This document shows positions 35,316 through 44,820 of a DNA stretch of 64,000 bases, piece after piece. Source of the stretch: Melioribacter sp051488665. Lineage in GTDB: Bacteria; Bacteroidota; Ignavibacteria; Ignavibacteriales; Melioribacteraceae. The notes below the pieces were generated by a model, which was not told the DNA's origin, did not search any database, and saw nothing but the letters and a program-made list of their open reading frames with translations. Where the stretch lies: positions 98,345-162,344 of the forward strand of contig NZ_JBPSEG010000006.1 in the NCBI RefSeq assembly GCF_051488665.1. The letters run 5' to 3'. Position 1 is the stretch's first letter. Every line of letters begins with the position of its first letter. Both the position numbers and the translations under genes were made by a program.

Positions 35316-36821
35316 ATGTCAGATAAATATTTCGAGTTAGCCGTGTCGCACGATAAGCCGCAATGTCATTGCGGCGTTTTCGGTATATACGGATGCAGCG
35401 ATGCCGCAGTAAAAACTTATTACGGACTTCATGCCTTACAGCACAGGGGACAGGAAGGCGCGGGAATTGTTACTTCGTCTTTGAATCAAAAAGGGCAGAA
35501 AGTTTTCAGGTATCATAAAAATTTCGGACTCGTATCCGAAGTTTTTAACGACCGGAATCTGTTTGAGACGGTATTGACGGGCAGTTGCGCTATCGGGCAT
35601 AATCGATATTCGACTACCGGTTCGGCGGATTCAAAAAAAAATATACAACCGTTCGTTGTCAACTACCGTTCCGGAAATCTTGCCGTAGCTCATAACGGAA
35701 ATCTTACGAATGCAAAAGAACTCAGGAAAAAATTAGTGGCGGACGGCGCCATTTTTCAGACAACGAGCGACACCGAAGTAATTCTTCATCTGATTGCAAG
35801 GAGCAAATACGAAGATCAAATCGACCAAATCCGGGACGCCTTGCGACAGATAAAGGGAGCATATTGCCTGGTTATTATGACCGACGATAAATTGATTGCA
35901 GCCCGTGATCCCAACGGATTCAGACCGCTTGCAGTAGGGAAAAAAGATAAGGCGTTTATTGTGGCTTCGGAAACCTGCGCTTTCGATATCAATTCAGCCG
36001 AATACATACGCGATGTGGAACCAAATGAAATTTTGGTTATCGACGAAGAGACGCTGGAAAACGGCACATTCAAATCTTTCTCGATATTTCCTGAAAAAAA
36101 TTCGAAAACCCATTGCGTATTCGAATATATCTATTTCTCACGCCCGGACAGCAAAATATTCGGTACAAATGTCGATAAAATAAGAAGAAAACTGGGCAAA
36201 ATATTGGCGGAAAAGCATCCGGTAACCGATCCGGACGGCGAAAAAGTAATTGTAATAAGCGTGCCGGACAGTTCAAACACTGCCGCAATCGGATATCAAA
36301 GCCAGTTGGCTAAAATGGGCATTCCGTCGAAACTCGAAATAGGACTGATCCGAAGCCATTATATAGGGCGCACTTTTATTCTTCCCGGGCAAAAAGCCAG
36401 GGAAATCGGGGTTAAAATTAAATTCAACACTGTAAAAGGCGTTCTTGAAAACAGGACCATCGTCCTAGTCGACGATTCGATAGTTCGAGGCACAACTTCA
36501 AAACAATTGGTACGCTTGCTCCGGGAAGCCAATCCAAAAGCTATCCATCTGAGAATTTCCTCACCGCCAATTGTAAGTCCGTGTTATTACGGAATGGATT
36601 TCCCGTCTCAAGAAGAATTGATTGCATATAAGTATAACAGCGACATCGAAGAAATACGTAAATATCTTGAAGTCGATACTTTGGAATATATGACCGTAGA
36701 CGAAATGCTCGAATCGATGGTAGACCATTTGCCGTCGGAATTTTGTACGGCTTGTTTCTCAGGGCAATATCCGGTGCCCGTAGAAATCGGTATAAGCAAA
36801 GAAGAATATGATCTACAATAG
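35316..36821 (+). CDS. purF: Amidophosphoribosyltransferase
   Basis: PurF makes 5-phosphoribosylamine from PRPP and glutamine, the first step of purine synthesis. The 501-residue protein has a short propeptide before the nucleophile Cys (CGVFGIYG), glutaminase residues GHNRYSTTG, and the PRPP loop VLVDDSIVRGTTS. The Cys residues in HCVFEYIYF, SPCYYG and FCTACFSGQYP are placed as in [4Fe-4S]-containing PurF of the Bacillus type. It is preceded by a 250-base AT-rich region where I see no gene. Confidence 0.96.
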   Translation: MSDKYFELAVSHDKPQCHCGVFGIYGCSDAAVKTYYGLHALQHRGQEGAGIVTSSLNQKGQKVFRYHKNFGLVSEVFNDRNLFETVLTGSCAIGHNRYSTTGSADSKKNIQPFVVNYRSGNLAVAHNGNLTNAKELRKKLVADGAIFQTTSDTEVILHLIARSKYEDQIDQIRDALRQIKGAYCLVIMTDDKLIAARDPNGFRPLAVGKKDKAFIVASETCAFDINSAEYIRDVEPNEILVIDEETLENGTFKSFSIFPEKNSKTHCVFEYIYFSRPDSKIFGTNVDKIRRKLGKILAEKHPVTDPDGEKVIVISVPDSSNTAAIGYQSQLAKMGIPSKLEIGLIRSHYIGRTFILPGQKAREIGVKIKFNTVKGVLENRTIVLVDDSIVRGTTSKQLVRLLREANPKAIHLRISSPPIVSPCYYGMDFPSQEELIAYKYNSDIEEIRKYLEVDTLEYMTVDEMLESMVDHLPSEFCTACFSGQYPVPVEIGISKEEYDLQ

Positions 36822-36841
36822 GAATAAATAACAATACTTAG

Positions 36842-37423
36842 ATGAAGAATAATATAACATATAACTTAAATGTTTTTACTTTACCCAATTTATTGAGTTT
36901 TGTACGATTATTAACAGCCGTGCCATTATATATATTTTTAGCCGATCTGGAGACAGGAGCAAATCGATATTATGTTCTTCTTTTCATTTTTATCGGCTTT
37001 GCCACCGATATTTTAGACGGGTATATAGCGCGCAAATACAACAAGATAAGCGAGTTCGGTAAAATCATCGATCCGTTAGCCGACAAAGCCGCAATTTTCG
37101 TCATTATTTTGCAATTGTACAGACACGAATACATCGTTCCGCTTTACTTCTGGACTGTAATTCTACGCGATATTTTAATTTTTACAGGCGGAATTATTGT
37201 TTCGAAAATTATTAAAAAAGTGCTCCCGTCTAATTTGCTCGGGAAAATAACAGCCTTTTCAATCGGTCTTTATTTGCTCCTGGTTATCCTTGGACTTGAA
37301 ATTACTCTGCTTTACAAAATCGTTTTTTATATAAGTCTTCTGCTCTGCTATCTTTCTTTAATAGGATATTCCGTCAGAGCTTACGAATCAATAAAATGGT
37401 ATAAGAAAAATGAAGCTGTTTAA
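36842..37423 (+). CDS. pgsA: CDP-alcohol phosphatidyltransferase (PgsA-like)
   Basis: The 193-residue integral membrane protein has the CDP-alcohol phosphotransferase motif DILDGYIARKYNKISEFGK followed by IDPLADK, about residues 58-83. About five membrane segments follow. It most likely makes phosphatidylglycerol phosphate from CDP-diacylglycerol. Its end overlaps ftsY by 14 bases. Confidence 0.9.
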   Translation: MKNNITYNLNVFTLPNLLSFVRLLTAVPLYIFLADLETGANRYYVLLFIFIGFATDILDGYIARKYNKISEFGKIIDPLADKAAIFVIILQLYRHEYIVPLYFWTVILRDILIFTGGIIVSKIIKKVLPSNLLGKITAFSIGLYLLLVILGLEITLLYKIVFYISLLLCYLSLIGYSVRAYESIKWYKKNEAV

Positions 37424-38339
37424 GAATATAAATTTCGGCAAACTGAAAGAAGGATTATCCAAAACGCGCGATAACCTTGTCAACAAAATATCCGAAACCA
37501 TAAGCGGCAAGGCAAAAGTCGACGACGAAACTTTAGAAGAACTCGAAGAAATACTAATTACGAGCGATATCGGCTCTCAAATCGCAGAAGAAATCATCGA
37601 AAAAGCAAGAGCGCTTTTCAAAAAAGAATCCGACAGATCCGTAGACAATTTCAAGAAAATAATTAAAGAAGAGCTCGAATCAGTCCTGTCGCAGGCAAAA
37701 ACCAACGGAGAAATTGATTTATCCAAGAAACCTTATGTAATTGTTATTATCGGAGTTAACGGCTCCGGCAAGACAACTTCCGTAGGTAAATTGGCATATA
37801 ATTTCAAAAAGTCGGGACTGAAAGTAAAAATCGGTTCTGCAGATACTTTCAGAGCTGCGGCAAACGACCAGCTTGAAATTTGGGCTAAAAAAGCCGGCGT
37901 GGATATAATCAGCACAAATACGAAAGAACCTTCCGCAGTTGCATTCGACACGATCAAAGCCGCTCAAAAGGACGATACGGACATTGTTATAATCGATACT
38001 GCAGGCAGATTGCACACGCAGAAAAATTTGATGGACGAACTCAATAAAATTCATCGTGTTATTAATAATCTTTTGCCGTATGCTCCCAATGAAATTTTGA
38101 TGGTTTTGGACGGAACTGCAGGACAAAATGCAGTGCGTCAGGTAGAAGAATTCGAAAAATACACAAAACCCACCGGCATTATTATCACCAAACTTGACGG
38201 TACGGCAAAAGGCGGCGTAATATTCAGGATCATATCAGAGAAAAAAATACCGGTTAAATATATCGGAGTAGGTGAGGGCATCGAAGATTTACAGGATTTT
38301 TCGCCTAAAGAGTTTATCGAAGCCATGTTCGGAAATTAA
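37410..38339 (+). CDS. ftsY: Signal recognition particle receptor FtsY
   Basis: The 309-residue protein contains the N and G domains of the SRP GTPase with little or no acidic A domain. It has GVNGSGKTTSVGKLA, DTFRAAANDQL, DTAGRLHTQ and TKLDGTAKGG. It docks SRP-ribosome complexes at the membrane. The start lies within pgsA, so the two are translationally coupled. Confidence 0.96.
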   Translation: MKLFKNINFGKLKEGLSKTRDNLVNKISETISGKAKVDDETLEELEEILITSDIGSQIAEEIIEKARALFKKESDRSVDNFKKIIKEELESVLSQAKTNGEIDLSKKPYVIVIIGVNGSGKTTSVGKLAYNFKKSGLKVKIGSADTFRAAANDQLEIWAKKAGVDIISTNTKEPSAVAFDTIKAAQKDDTDIVIIDTAGRLHTQKNLMDELNKIHRVINNLLPYAPNEILMVLDGTAGQNAVRQVEEFEKYTKPTGIIITKLDGTAKGGVIFRIISEKKIPVKYIGVGEGIEDLQDFSPKEFIEAMFGN

Positions 38340-39254
38340 ATGAACAAAAAACATCAATATTTGTTTGTCATTAATCCCGCCGCCGGGAAAGGCAAAGCCC
38401 TCAATTCACTAGAAAAGATTAAAGACTATCTTTACCGTAAAAAGGTCGAGCACCATATCGAAATATCCGAATTTCCTGGACATATAATTAATCTTGTAGA
38501 AAAACTAGCGGGCAGCTTCACTCATTTGATTTCTGTCGGCGGCGACGGCACTCTTAACGAAGTAATCAACGGCATCAATCCGGATTCGAATCTTTCGCTC
38601 GGCGTGCTCCCGCTTGGAACAGGAAACGATTTCGCCCGAAATTTAAGACTCGGAAAAGATATCGATCGCAATTTGAATTTGATTTTTAATTCCACTACAG
38701 TAAGAAACTTTGACATTGGCTCAGTAAAAATCAAAGAAAATGAGAAAGAAATCAATTTTCGATTCATCAATAGCTTAGGCATTGGTTTCGACGCTCTGGT
38801 GGCAAAATTAAATCAGCGGTCAAAACGCTTGAACGGAATTGTATCTTACGTTTATGCCGTTTTTGCAGGTTTGATGAAATATCAACCGCTTGATGTAGAA
38901 TTAATAGCCGATTCCGGAAAAATCGAAGGCAAAAAATTATTGATTACGATAGGAAACGGACTTACTTCCGGAGGCGGATTTTACCTGACCCCGAATGCGA
39001 AAATAGACGATAATTTGCTGGATATTTGCGTAATAGACCATATGTCGAAACCGAATATACTCAGGAAATTACCGTTGGCTGTTATGAATAAGCTTGATTC
39101 TGCAAAAGAAGCAAAATTCCTTAATTCCGAAAAAATAGAAATTAAGCTCGGGACGCCTTATTATGTACATGCTGACGGCGAAATAATAGCCGAACAAGCT
39201 TCCGAGATTACCGTATCAATACTAAAAAACAAATTAAAAATTATATCAAATTGA
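38340..39254 (+). CDS. Diacylglycerol/lipid kinase (YegS/DgkB family)
   Basis: The 304-residue protein has FVINPAAGKGKA, the catalytic nucleotide loop SVGGDGTLNEVINGI (about residues 63-77), and LPLGTGNDFARNL. This is the DAGK_cat plus C-terminal domain layout. It phosphorylates diacylglycerol or a related lipid. It follows ftsY with no gap. Confidence 0.92.
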   Translation: MNKKHQYLFVINPAAGKGKALNSLEKIKDYLYRKKVEHHIEISEFPGHIINLVEKLAGSFTHLISVGGDGTLNEVINGINPDSNLSLGVLPLGTGNDFARNLRLGKDIDRNLNLIFNSTTVRNFDIGSVKIKENEKEINFRFINSLGIGFDALVAKLNQRSKRLNGIVSYVYAVFAGLMKYQPLDVELIADSGKIEGKKLLITIGNGLTSGGGFYLTPNAKIDDNLLDICVIDHMSKPNILRKLPLAVMNKLDSAKEAKFLNSEKIEIKLGTPYYVHADGEIIAEQASEITVSILKNKLKIISN

Positions 39255-39255
39255 G

Positions 39256-39459
39256 ATGTTAATAAAAAAGCCTAAGCATAAGGATTTTGAGTATTTACCG
39301 CGGTTTTACAAACCCGAAGAGGACCGCGAGGAACGATTAAAAAGACGGCTCGGTTTTAACAGAAAGAGAAAATTCAAGAAAAGGGGCAGGAGTCCGTTAA
39401 TCTGGTTGGTATTGCTGATATTGGTAATTTATCTTTATTACAGATTCAGCAATTTATAA
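39256..39459 (+). CDS. Small basic single-pass membrane protein
   Basis: The 67-residue product has a strongly basic N-terminal half (RLKRRLGFNRKRKFKKRGR) and one C-terminal membrane segment (LIWLVLLILVIYLYY). It starts one base after the lipid kinase stop. Function unknown; similar short proteins are common next to lipid genes in this phylum, as I recall. Confidence 0.65.
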   Translation: MLIKKPKHKDFEYLPRFYKPEEDREERLKRRLGFNRKRKFKKRGRSPLIWLVLLILVIYLYYRFSNL

Positions 39460-39469
39460 AACTTAGTTT

Positions 39470-39487
39470 ACATAATATACATTATGT
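39470..39487. repeat. Short inverted repeat between convergent genes
   Basis: ACATAAT (39470-39476) and ATTATGT (39481-39487) form a 7-bp stem with a 4-base loop between the small membrane protein gene and the converging hbd gene. It could be a weak bidirectional terminator, but there is no T-run on either side. Confidence 0.4.
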
Positions 39488-39489
39488 GC

Positions 39490-40341
39490 TTATTCGTATT
39501 TGTAAAATCCTTCGCCTGATTTTCGGCCTAATTTTCCCGCGGCTACCATCTTTCTTAATAACGGACACGGTCTGTATTTTGAATCGTTATATCCTTCATA
39601 CAATACTTCCATTATAGAAAGACACACATCCAGTCCGATAAAATCCGCCAGTTCAAGCGGTCCCATCGGATGATTCATACCTAATTTCATTATTGCATCG
39701 ATACTTTCCGCAGTAGCGACTCCTTCGTATAATGCAAAAATTGCTTCGTTGATCATCGGTATCAATACGCGATTACTAATGAAGCCGGGAAAATCATTTA
39801 CTTCCACGGGTATCTTATCGAGCTGTTTTGCCAGGTCGATTACTTTCTGCGTTGTTTCATCCGAAGTTTCGTATCCTCTTACAACTTCAACTAGTTTCAT
39901 AACCGGCACCGGATTCATAAAATGCATACCTATAAAATTGGAGGCGCGATCTTTAGGAGCCAGAGCCGTAATTGATATTGACGACGTATTCGAAGCTATT
40001 ACAGCATCTTTTTTAAGCGACTTAACTAACTCTTTGTAGATATTGGTCTTTACGTCATATTTTTCTACCACGGCTTCAATAACTATATCCGTATCCGGAC
40101 TAATCTTTTCCAAATTATCGATAATTTCAATTCGATTCAAAGCTTCATTTTTACCATTTTCGTCGATGATATTTTTTTTAATCTGTCTGTCCATATTTTT
40201 CGAAATAACTTCGAGTGCTTTTTCCAGAATCGATTTGTTAACGTCGCTTAATTGGACTTTTTGTCCTTTTAATGCCAGTACATGAGCTATTCCGGAGCCC
40301 ATTGTACCCGCCCCGATTACAGCTGTAAGCTTAATTGACAT
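39490..40341 (-). CDS. hbd: 3-hydroxybutyryl-CoA dehydrogenase
   Basis: The 283-residue protein has the NAD-binding GAGTMGSGIAHVLALKG at residues 10-26, ASNTSSISITALA, HFMNPVPVMKLVEVV with the catalytic His, and the C-terminal NHPMGPLELADFIGLDVC. It reduces acetoacetyl-CoA or oxidises 3-hydroxybutyryl-CoA in butyrate or fatty-acid metabolism. There are no other butyrate genes beside it. It heads no clear operon; the next gene (ricT) is 16 bases upstream on the same strand. Confidence 0.94.
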   Translation of the reverse strand: MSIKLTAVIGAGTMGSGIAHVLALKGQKVQLSDVNKSILEKALEVISKNMDRQIKKNIIDENGKNEALNRIEIIDNLEKISPDTDIVIEAVVEKYDVKTNIYKELVKSLKKDAVIASNTSSISITALAPKDRASNFIGMHFMNPVPVMKLVEVVRGYETSDETTQKVIDLAKQLDKIPVEVNDFPGFISNRVLIPMINEAIFALYEGVATAESIDAIMKLGMNHPMGPLELADFIGLDVCLSIMEVLYEGYNDSKYRPCPLLRKMVAAGKLGRKSGEGFYKYE

Positions 40342-40357
40342 ATTTATCTCCGGTTAA

Positions 40358-41182
40358 TTATTCGACTTCGTAAGAGAGGCAACATTTGAGCTTGCCGCAA
40401 GGACCGCTCAACTTTCCAAGACTCGACATTAAGTTTTGTTCGGTGGCAAGTTGTGTTGTAATTTTTCTAAAATTATTCAAAAATGAGGAGCAACAGAATT
40501 CCCTGCCGCAGGTTCCGATTCCCCCGATTTCCCTGGCTTCGTCCCTTACTCCAATTTGGCGCAATTCGATGCGGGTTTTAAATTCTGCCGCCAGAGTTTT
40601 TGCCAGTTCTCTGAAATCGACTCTTCCGTCGGCAGTATAGAAAAAATAGAGCTTCTTTCGATCGAATTGATAATGAATTTTGACCAGTTTCATTTCGAGC
40701 TTGTGCTGTGCAACGGCTTTCTTAAAAAATCCGATTGCCCTTTCTTCATCCTTCAGATTTCGATTCAGTCTTTGTGTGTCTTCCGAATTCATTTTGCGCA
40801 CTATTACGGGCAATTCTTCGTCATAAAGTCCCATCGAACTTCTTTTTATACGAACGATTTCACCGATCGATTTAACCTGCGCAATTTCGAGTTCGTCGTT
40901 TTGTTTAACAATTACAAAATCGTACGGAAACACTTCCAATCCGTTTTCAAGAACGCAAAACTCGCAGTTGAGCAAACCGTCGCACTCTATTTCCACTATA
41001 TTGCGTTTATCTAACGGAGCTCTGGAATAAAATTCCGACTTGCAGTTAAAACAACCGTGATAAGAACAGGCGTGAAATTTATCGATAACAATTGAATGGT
41101 AAGACGGCGTCTTGCCGTTGGACGGCGTAAATTTTTCCGCAGAAGTTAGTTCCGTATCTTCAGAACGATTTATATAAATCAA
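40358..41182 (-). CDS. ricT: PSP1-domain protein (RicT/YaaT-like)
   Basis: The 274-residue protein has an N-terminal Cys-rich region (CSYHGCFNC, CEFC) and the PSP1 core with GTCGREFCCSSFL and LSGPCGKLKCCL near the end. RicT is part of the RicA/F/T complex in Bacillus, which binds Fe-S clusters and affects RNA processing and competence. No RicA or RicF is in the window. Cys pairs suggest an Fe-S or zinc site. It overlaps holB by 4 bases. Confidence 0.88.
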   Translation of the reverse strand: MIYINRSEDTELTSAEKFTPSNGKTPSYHSIVIDKFHACSYHGCFNCKSEFYSRAPLDKRNIVEIECDGLLNCEFCVLENGLEVFPYDFVIVKQNDELEIAQVKSIGEIVRIKRSSMGLYDEELPVIVRKMNSEDTQRLNRNLKDEERAIGFFKKAVAQHKLEMKLVKIHYQFDRKKLYFFYTADGRVDFRELAKTLAAEFKTRIELRQIGVRDEAREIGGIGTCGREFCCSSFLNNFRKITTQLATEQNLMSSLGKLSGPCGKLKCCLSYEVE

Positions 41183-42309
41183 TTTAAATTCCTCATCGAC
41201 AATGAAGCCAATTCAAATATAAGGCTAAGAGTTATTACATTCAAGTTCAAATTTCCGGATAAGCCTTTTTCGTATTCGGTCAGATTTTCGAATACTTTCT
41301 CAACCTGCGCATCGGGGAACTTTTCATTAAATTTAATCAATGTATCCCTGAATTCCTCGAAATAATAATCGTAGTATGAATAACGGTTCCGGATCAAATC
41401 GTTCAGCCATACTTTAATCAAACCAATTACTAACGTTAGTTCTTCGCCTTTTTTAGAGCCTGCTAATTTATTTATATACTCGGATGCCGTATGAAATTTG
41501 CGCGCAATAGAATAGCGCAAAATCGATATAACTGTTTCCAGCAGGAATTCGATATCGTATTCAATCAACTTGAGCGCTTTTTGTACAGATCCGCCTGAAA
41601 AATGAGCCGCTCTTCGAGCGCTATCGTCTTCTATGCCGAATTTACTTTTTAATATTTCGACGACGCTTTCTTCGCTCAAAGGTTGAAATTTTATTTGCCA
41701 GCATCGGGACTGAATTGTAGGCAACAATTGGTCGATATTGCTCGTTATCAGAATAAACACAAGTCCTTCGGGCGGCTCTTCGAGGCTTTTCAGAAGAGCG
41801 TTTTGAGCTTGCTCATTCATCAAATGAGCGTCGAGAATAAATACAAACCTGTACGGAATTTCGTGATAATCCACGCTTATAAATTTTTTAATGTCGCGGA
41901 CGCTGTTTATTTTAATCGTATTGGCGCCGTCTATATTTAATTTATAGTATGGATTCGCGATAAGTTTTTCGATTTCCGCCTGCAGGTTTTCAATTTGATT
42001 TTGGGTAAGCTTGGCGGTGGGAGAATCGTCGGGCGTTTCCCCCTTCCCTCTCGGAAGCGGAGTGATTAATTTTATATAAGGCTCTCTCAGTTTTTGTATT
42101 TTTTCGATGTGATGAATATCCGAAGAATACTCTTTGTAGATTGCTTCCGCAAAATTGAGAGCCGTGTTGAATTTACCGACGCCCTCGGAGCCATAAAAAA
42201 TCAAGGCGTGTGGTACATGCCTTGACTTAATAAATCTGTTTAATATTTCTACGGCTCTGGTTTGTTCGCAGACATTCTCCCACATTTTATCAGGATTTGT
42301 ATTCTTCAT
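41179..42309 (-). CDS. holB: DNA polymerase III subunit delta' (HolB-like)
   Basis: The 376-residue clamp-loader protein has the DnaX/HolB fold: HALIFYGSEGVGKFNTAL at the P-loop, FVILDAHLMNEQAQNALLKSLEEPP, and FILITSNIDQLLPTIQSRC. The P-loop reads GVGKF instead of GKT/S, and the usual zinc-binding cysteines are absent, so it is probably an inactive ATPase like other delta' subunits. The ATG at 42309 overlaps the small gene upstream; an ATG at 42285 is an alternative. Confidence 0.88.
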   Translation of the reverse strand: MKNTNPDKMWENVCEQTRAVEILNRFIKSRHVPHALIFYGSEGVGKFNTALNFAEAIYKEYSSDIHHIEKIQKLREPYIKLITPLPRGKGETPDDSPTAKLTQNQIENLQAEIEKLIANPYYKLNIDGANTIKINSVRDIKKFISVDYHEIPYRFVFILDAHLMNEQAQNALLKSLEEPPEGLVFILITSNIDQLLPTIQSRCWQIKFQPLSEESVVEILKSKFGIEDDSARRAAHFSGGSVQKALKLIEYDIEFLLETVISILRYSIARKFHTASEYINKLAGSKKGEELTLVIGLIKVWLNDLIRNRYSYYDYYFEEFRDTLIKFNEKFPDAQVEKVFENLTEYEKGLSGNLNLNVITLSLIFELASLSMRNLN

Positions 42310-42520
42310 CGTCGTTGTAAAAGAAGTCTTCATCTGTCGGATAATCAGGCCATATATCTTCAATCGATTCGTATGGCTCCTCGGTATCTTCGAGTTCCTG
42401 CAGATTCTCGATTACTTCCAAGGGAGCGCCAATACGTTCGGCATAGTCAATCAGTTCTTCTTTCGTAGCGGGCCACGGAGCATCGTCGAGATACGATGCC
42501 AATTCGATGGTCCATATCAT
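42290..42520 (-). CDS. Small acidic DUF2795 protein
   Basis: The 76-residue protein has the DUF2795 pattern (ATKEELIDYAERIGAPLEVIENLQEL) with an acidic tail rich in Asp and Glu. Function is unknown. It is followed by holB, with which it overlaps by 20 bases, and is preceded by the M23 peptidase gene on the same strand. Confidence 0.85.
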   Translation of the reverse strand: MIWTIELASYLDDAPWPATKEELIDYAERIGAPLEVIENLQELEDTEEPYESIEDIWPDYPTDEDFFYNDDEEYKS

Positions 42521-42533
42521 ATAACTATCTCCT

Positions 42534-43448
42534 CTATTTTTTTACAAATTCGAATAAATCGACATCTTCATAAATAAAATTCAACGGGTTCAATGGGATA
42601 TCGTTGTGTCTAACTTCATAATGCAAATGCGGGCCAGTCGACAATCCGGAATTGCCCGACAGAGCGATCAGGTCGCCTCTTTTTACTTTTTGTCCCCTTT
42701 TTACTTTTGTCTTCATTAAATGCGCATAAATTGTTTTGTAACCGAAACCGTGATCGATTTCAAGCGTGAGCCCGTAACTGCCCCTTCTGCCTGCAAAAGT
42801 AACGATTCCGTCTCCCGGGGCATAAACTTTAGTGCCTACATCGGTAATTATATCGACGCCGTTATGCATTCTTCTAACCTTTAGAATCGGATGCAGTCTT
42901 AAACCAAAATCGTCGGCAATTGTTCCCTCGCACGGTCTGATAGCCGGCATCGAGGCAAACAATACTTCATTCTGTTTTAATTTCCTTACGATTTCGTCGT
43001 AATTCTTACGTTCGGAGACCACATTGTTTTCTACTTTATCAACCAGCTTGTCGATATTTTTTACGAAATTGGAAATCGATACGGGATTATTGGTTGTTAA
43101 AGGCGTAAATGCCGCGCCTCCCGTTCCGTATTGACTGCTGTCGACTTCGAGATTAGCTGTAAGTCTTAGGGAATAACTTAGATCTTTTAGCTCTTTAACC
43201 CTTTTATCGAGTTCGACATATTTTTCCGTCATCGCTTCAAGTCTCGAACGCAATAAGGCATTGTCTTTTTTCAACTTTCTTATCTCGGAATCGGGGTTTA
43301 TATACTCATTGACAACCAGGTAAGTTCCAAAAATAAAGAAAGATATTACGACCGATACGAAGGTCACCAAAAAAAGGAATTTTTTGTAGAAGTTTTCGAC
43401 TTCTACAAACTTAAGTTTAGATTTTGAAAAGTAGTAAAATTTTTTCAT
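42534..43448 (-). CDS. M23-family peptidoglycan peptidase with membrane anchor
   Basis: The 304-residue protein has one N-terminal membrane segment (about 28-50), a coiled coil (about 55-90) and a LytM domain at 170-290. The zinc ligands are in HNGVDIITD and HLHYE. It may cut peptidoglycan cross-bridges in the periplasm, or act as a non-catalytic activator of amidases like EnvC, but the full set of zinc ligands suggests catalysis. Confidence 0.9.
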   Translation of the reverse strand: MKKFYYFSKSKLKFVEVENFYKKFLFLVTFVSVVISFFIFGTYLVVNEYINPDSEIRKLKKDNALLRSRLEAMTEKYVELDKRVKELKDLSYSLRLTANLEVDSSQYGTGGAAFTPLTTNNPVSISNFVKNIDKLVDKVENNVVSERKNYDEIVRKLKQNEVLFASMPAIRPCEGTIADDFGLRLHPILKVRRMHNGVDIITDVGTKVYAPGDGIVTFAGRRGSYGLTLEIDHGFGYKTIYAHLMKTKVKRGQKVKRGDLIALSGNSGLSTGPHLHYEVRHNDIPLNPLNFIYEDVDLFEFVKK

Positions 43449-43507
43449 AACATTATATTTGTGTGGCGAAAATAATAAAACCTGACTCGGGTGTCAAGTA
43501 GAAAAGA

Positions 43508-44518
43508 CTATTCGAAATCATGCTCGAAATAGTCGACCGTTCGGTCGTAATCTTCGCCTTTTTTACGAATTTGATCCTCTATTCTTTTTTGTAATACTTT
43601 TGCGGCGTCGTAGCCGTAATGCTTCAACAAATAATTAATGGCAATAATTTCGGATATTACGGTAATATTTTTTCCCGGAATTATGGGCAATTTAATATAC
43701 GGTATTTCAACTTCGAGAATTTTAATAAACGAGTCTTCGAGTCCGGTACGCGTATAATCGACTTTATCGTTCCAAATTTCGAGTTCGACAACGACCTCAA
43801 GACGTTTTTGGTAGCGAATAGCGCGCACTCCGAACATACTCCTGATATCGACAATTCCGATACCTCTTAATTCCATAAAATGTTTAACCAGATCGGTTCC
43901 CGAAGCCATCAGAATTCCTTCGCCTTTTTTCGTCAGAATTACCACGTCGTCTGCAACCAATCTGTGTCCCCTTTCGACAAGATCGAGCGCAACTTCGCTT
44001 TTACCGATGCCCGATTTGCCGGTAAATAAAATACCGACTCCATAGACGTCCACCAGCGAACCGTGCACTGTAATTCGCGGGGCAAATTGATCGTCCAGAA
44101 AATCTCCGAGCAGATAAATTAACTTAGTGGTAGTATAGTCCGAACCGAAAATCGGAATGTTGAATTTATTCGCAAGGTCGATCATTTCCGGCGAAGGAAG
44201 ATTGCTGTTTGTAATTATAATACACGGGATTTCGAATTTGAAAATTCTATTTAAAGAATTTATTCTTTCTTCTTTGGACAGGCTGTGGAGATAACTCATT
44301 TCCGTATTGCCGAATACCTGGATTCGACTGTATGCAAACAGGTCGAGGAATCCTGCAAGCGGCAATCCCGGACGATGAAGATTTTGATCCTTGATTTTTC
44401 TGTCGAAACCGACCCGGTCGTTGAGCAATCTCAACTTGAATTTTTCTTTAGTCTTATTGAAAAAGAAATCGACTGTAATAAATTCTTTTCTTGAGATATT
44501 TCTATCCTCAAGCTTCAT
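43508..44518 (-). CDS. hprK: HPr kinase/phosphorylase
   Basis: The 336-residue protein has the Walker A GKSGIGKSEVALDL (about residues 172-185), LVADDVVIL and the HprK signature MELRGIGIVDIRSMFG. It phosphorylates Ser-46 of HPr in response to metabolites, or HPr-like proteins in bacteria without PTS sugar uptake. No HPr or EI gene lies in the window. It is followed by raiA with a one-base overlap. Confidence 0.94.
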   Translation of the reverse strand: MKLEDRNISRKEFITVDFFFNKTKEKFKLRLLNDRVGFDRKIKDQNLHRPGLPLAGFLDLFAYSRIQVFGNTEMSYLHSLSKEERINSLNRIFKFEIPCIIITNSNLPSPEMIDLANKFNIPIFGSDYTTTKLIYLLGDFLDDQFAPRITVHGSLVDVYGVGILFTGKSGIGKSEVALDLVERGHRLVADDVVILTKKGEGILMASGTDLVKHFMELRGIGIVDIRSMFGVRAIRYQKRLEVVVELEIWNDKVDYTRTGLEDSFIKILEVEIPYIKLPIIPGKNITVISEIIAINYLLKHYGYDAAKVLQKRIEDQIRKKGEDYDRTVDYFEHDFE

Positions 44519-44820
44519 TATTTTTTCCTTGCAATCCTTTGTGTTTTTACTTTTTTGAGCTGTCTTATTAATTTTTCGACGGCAGCCGAAACCGATTTTT
44601 CGAAGTCGTCGCTCGAATGCGAAACGGATAATGTTTTTCCCGGAATTTGAGCTATTATTTCGGCTGTTTTAATGCTATCCTCAAGTTTTGTGTAGCTCAA
44701 TATGACGTCGACGTCGAGAATGTCGTCGTAAAATTTTTCCGCAGACTTGATTTCCTCTTTGATGAAATTCTTCAAGGAATCTTTTGCTCTGAATTTACGG
44801 GATGTAATTTTGATATTCAT
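44518..44820 (-). CDS. raiA: Ribosome hibernation/translation inhibitor (RaiA/HPF family)
   Basis: The 100-residue protein is the short HPF/RaiA form. It has the alpha-beta fold with a beta hairpin around ISYTKLEDSIKTAEIIAQIPG-type residues and a basic C-terminus (RQLKKVKTQRIARKK). It binds the 30S decoding site and protects idle ribosomes. The short form stops before the long HPF C-terminal domain. It overlaps hprK by one base. Confidence 0.88.
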   Translation of the reverse strand: MNIKITSRKFRAKDSLKNFIKEEIKSAEKFYDDILDVDVILSYTKLEDSIKTAEIIAQIPGKTLSVSHSSDDFEKSVSAAVEKLIRQLKKVKTQRIARKK

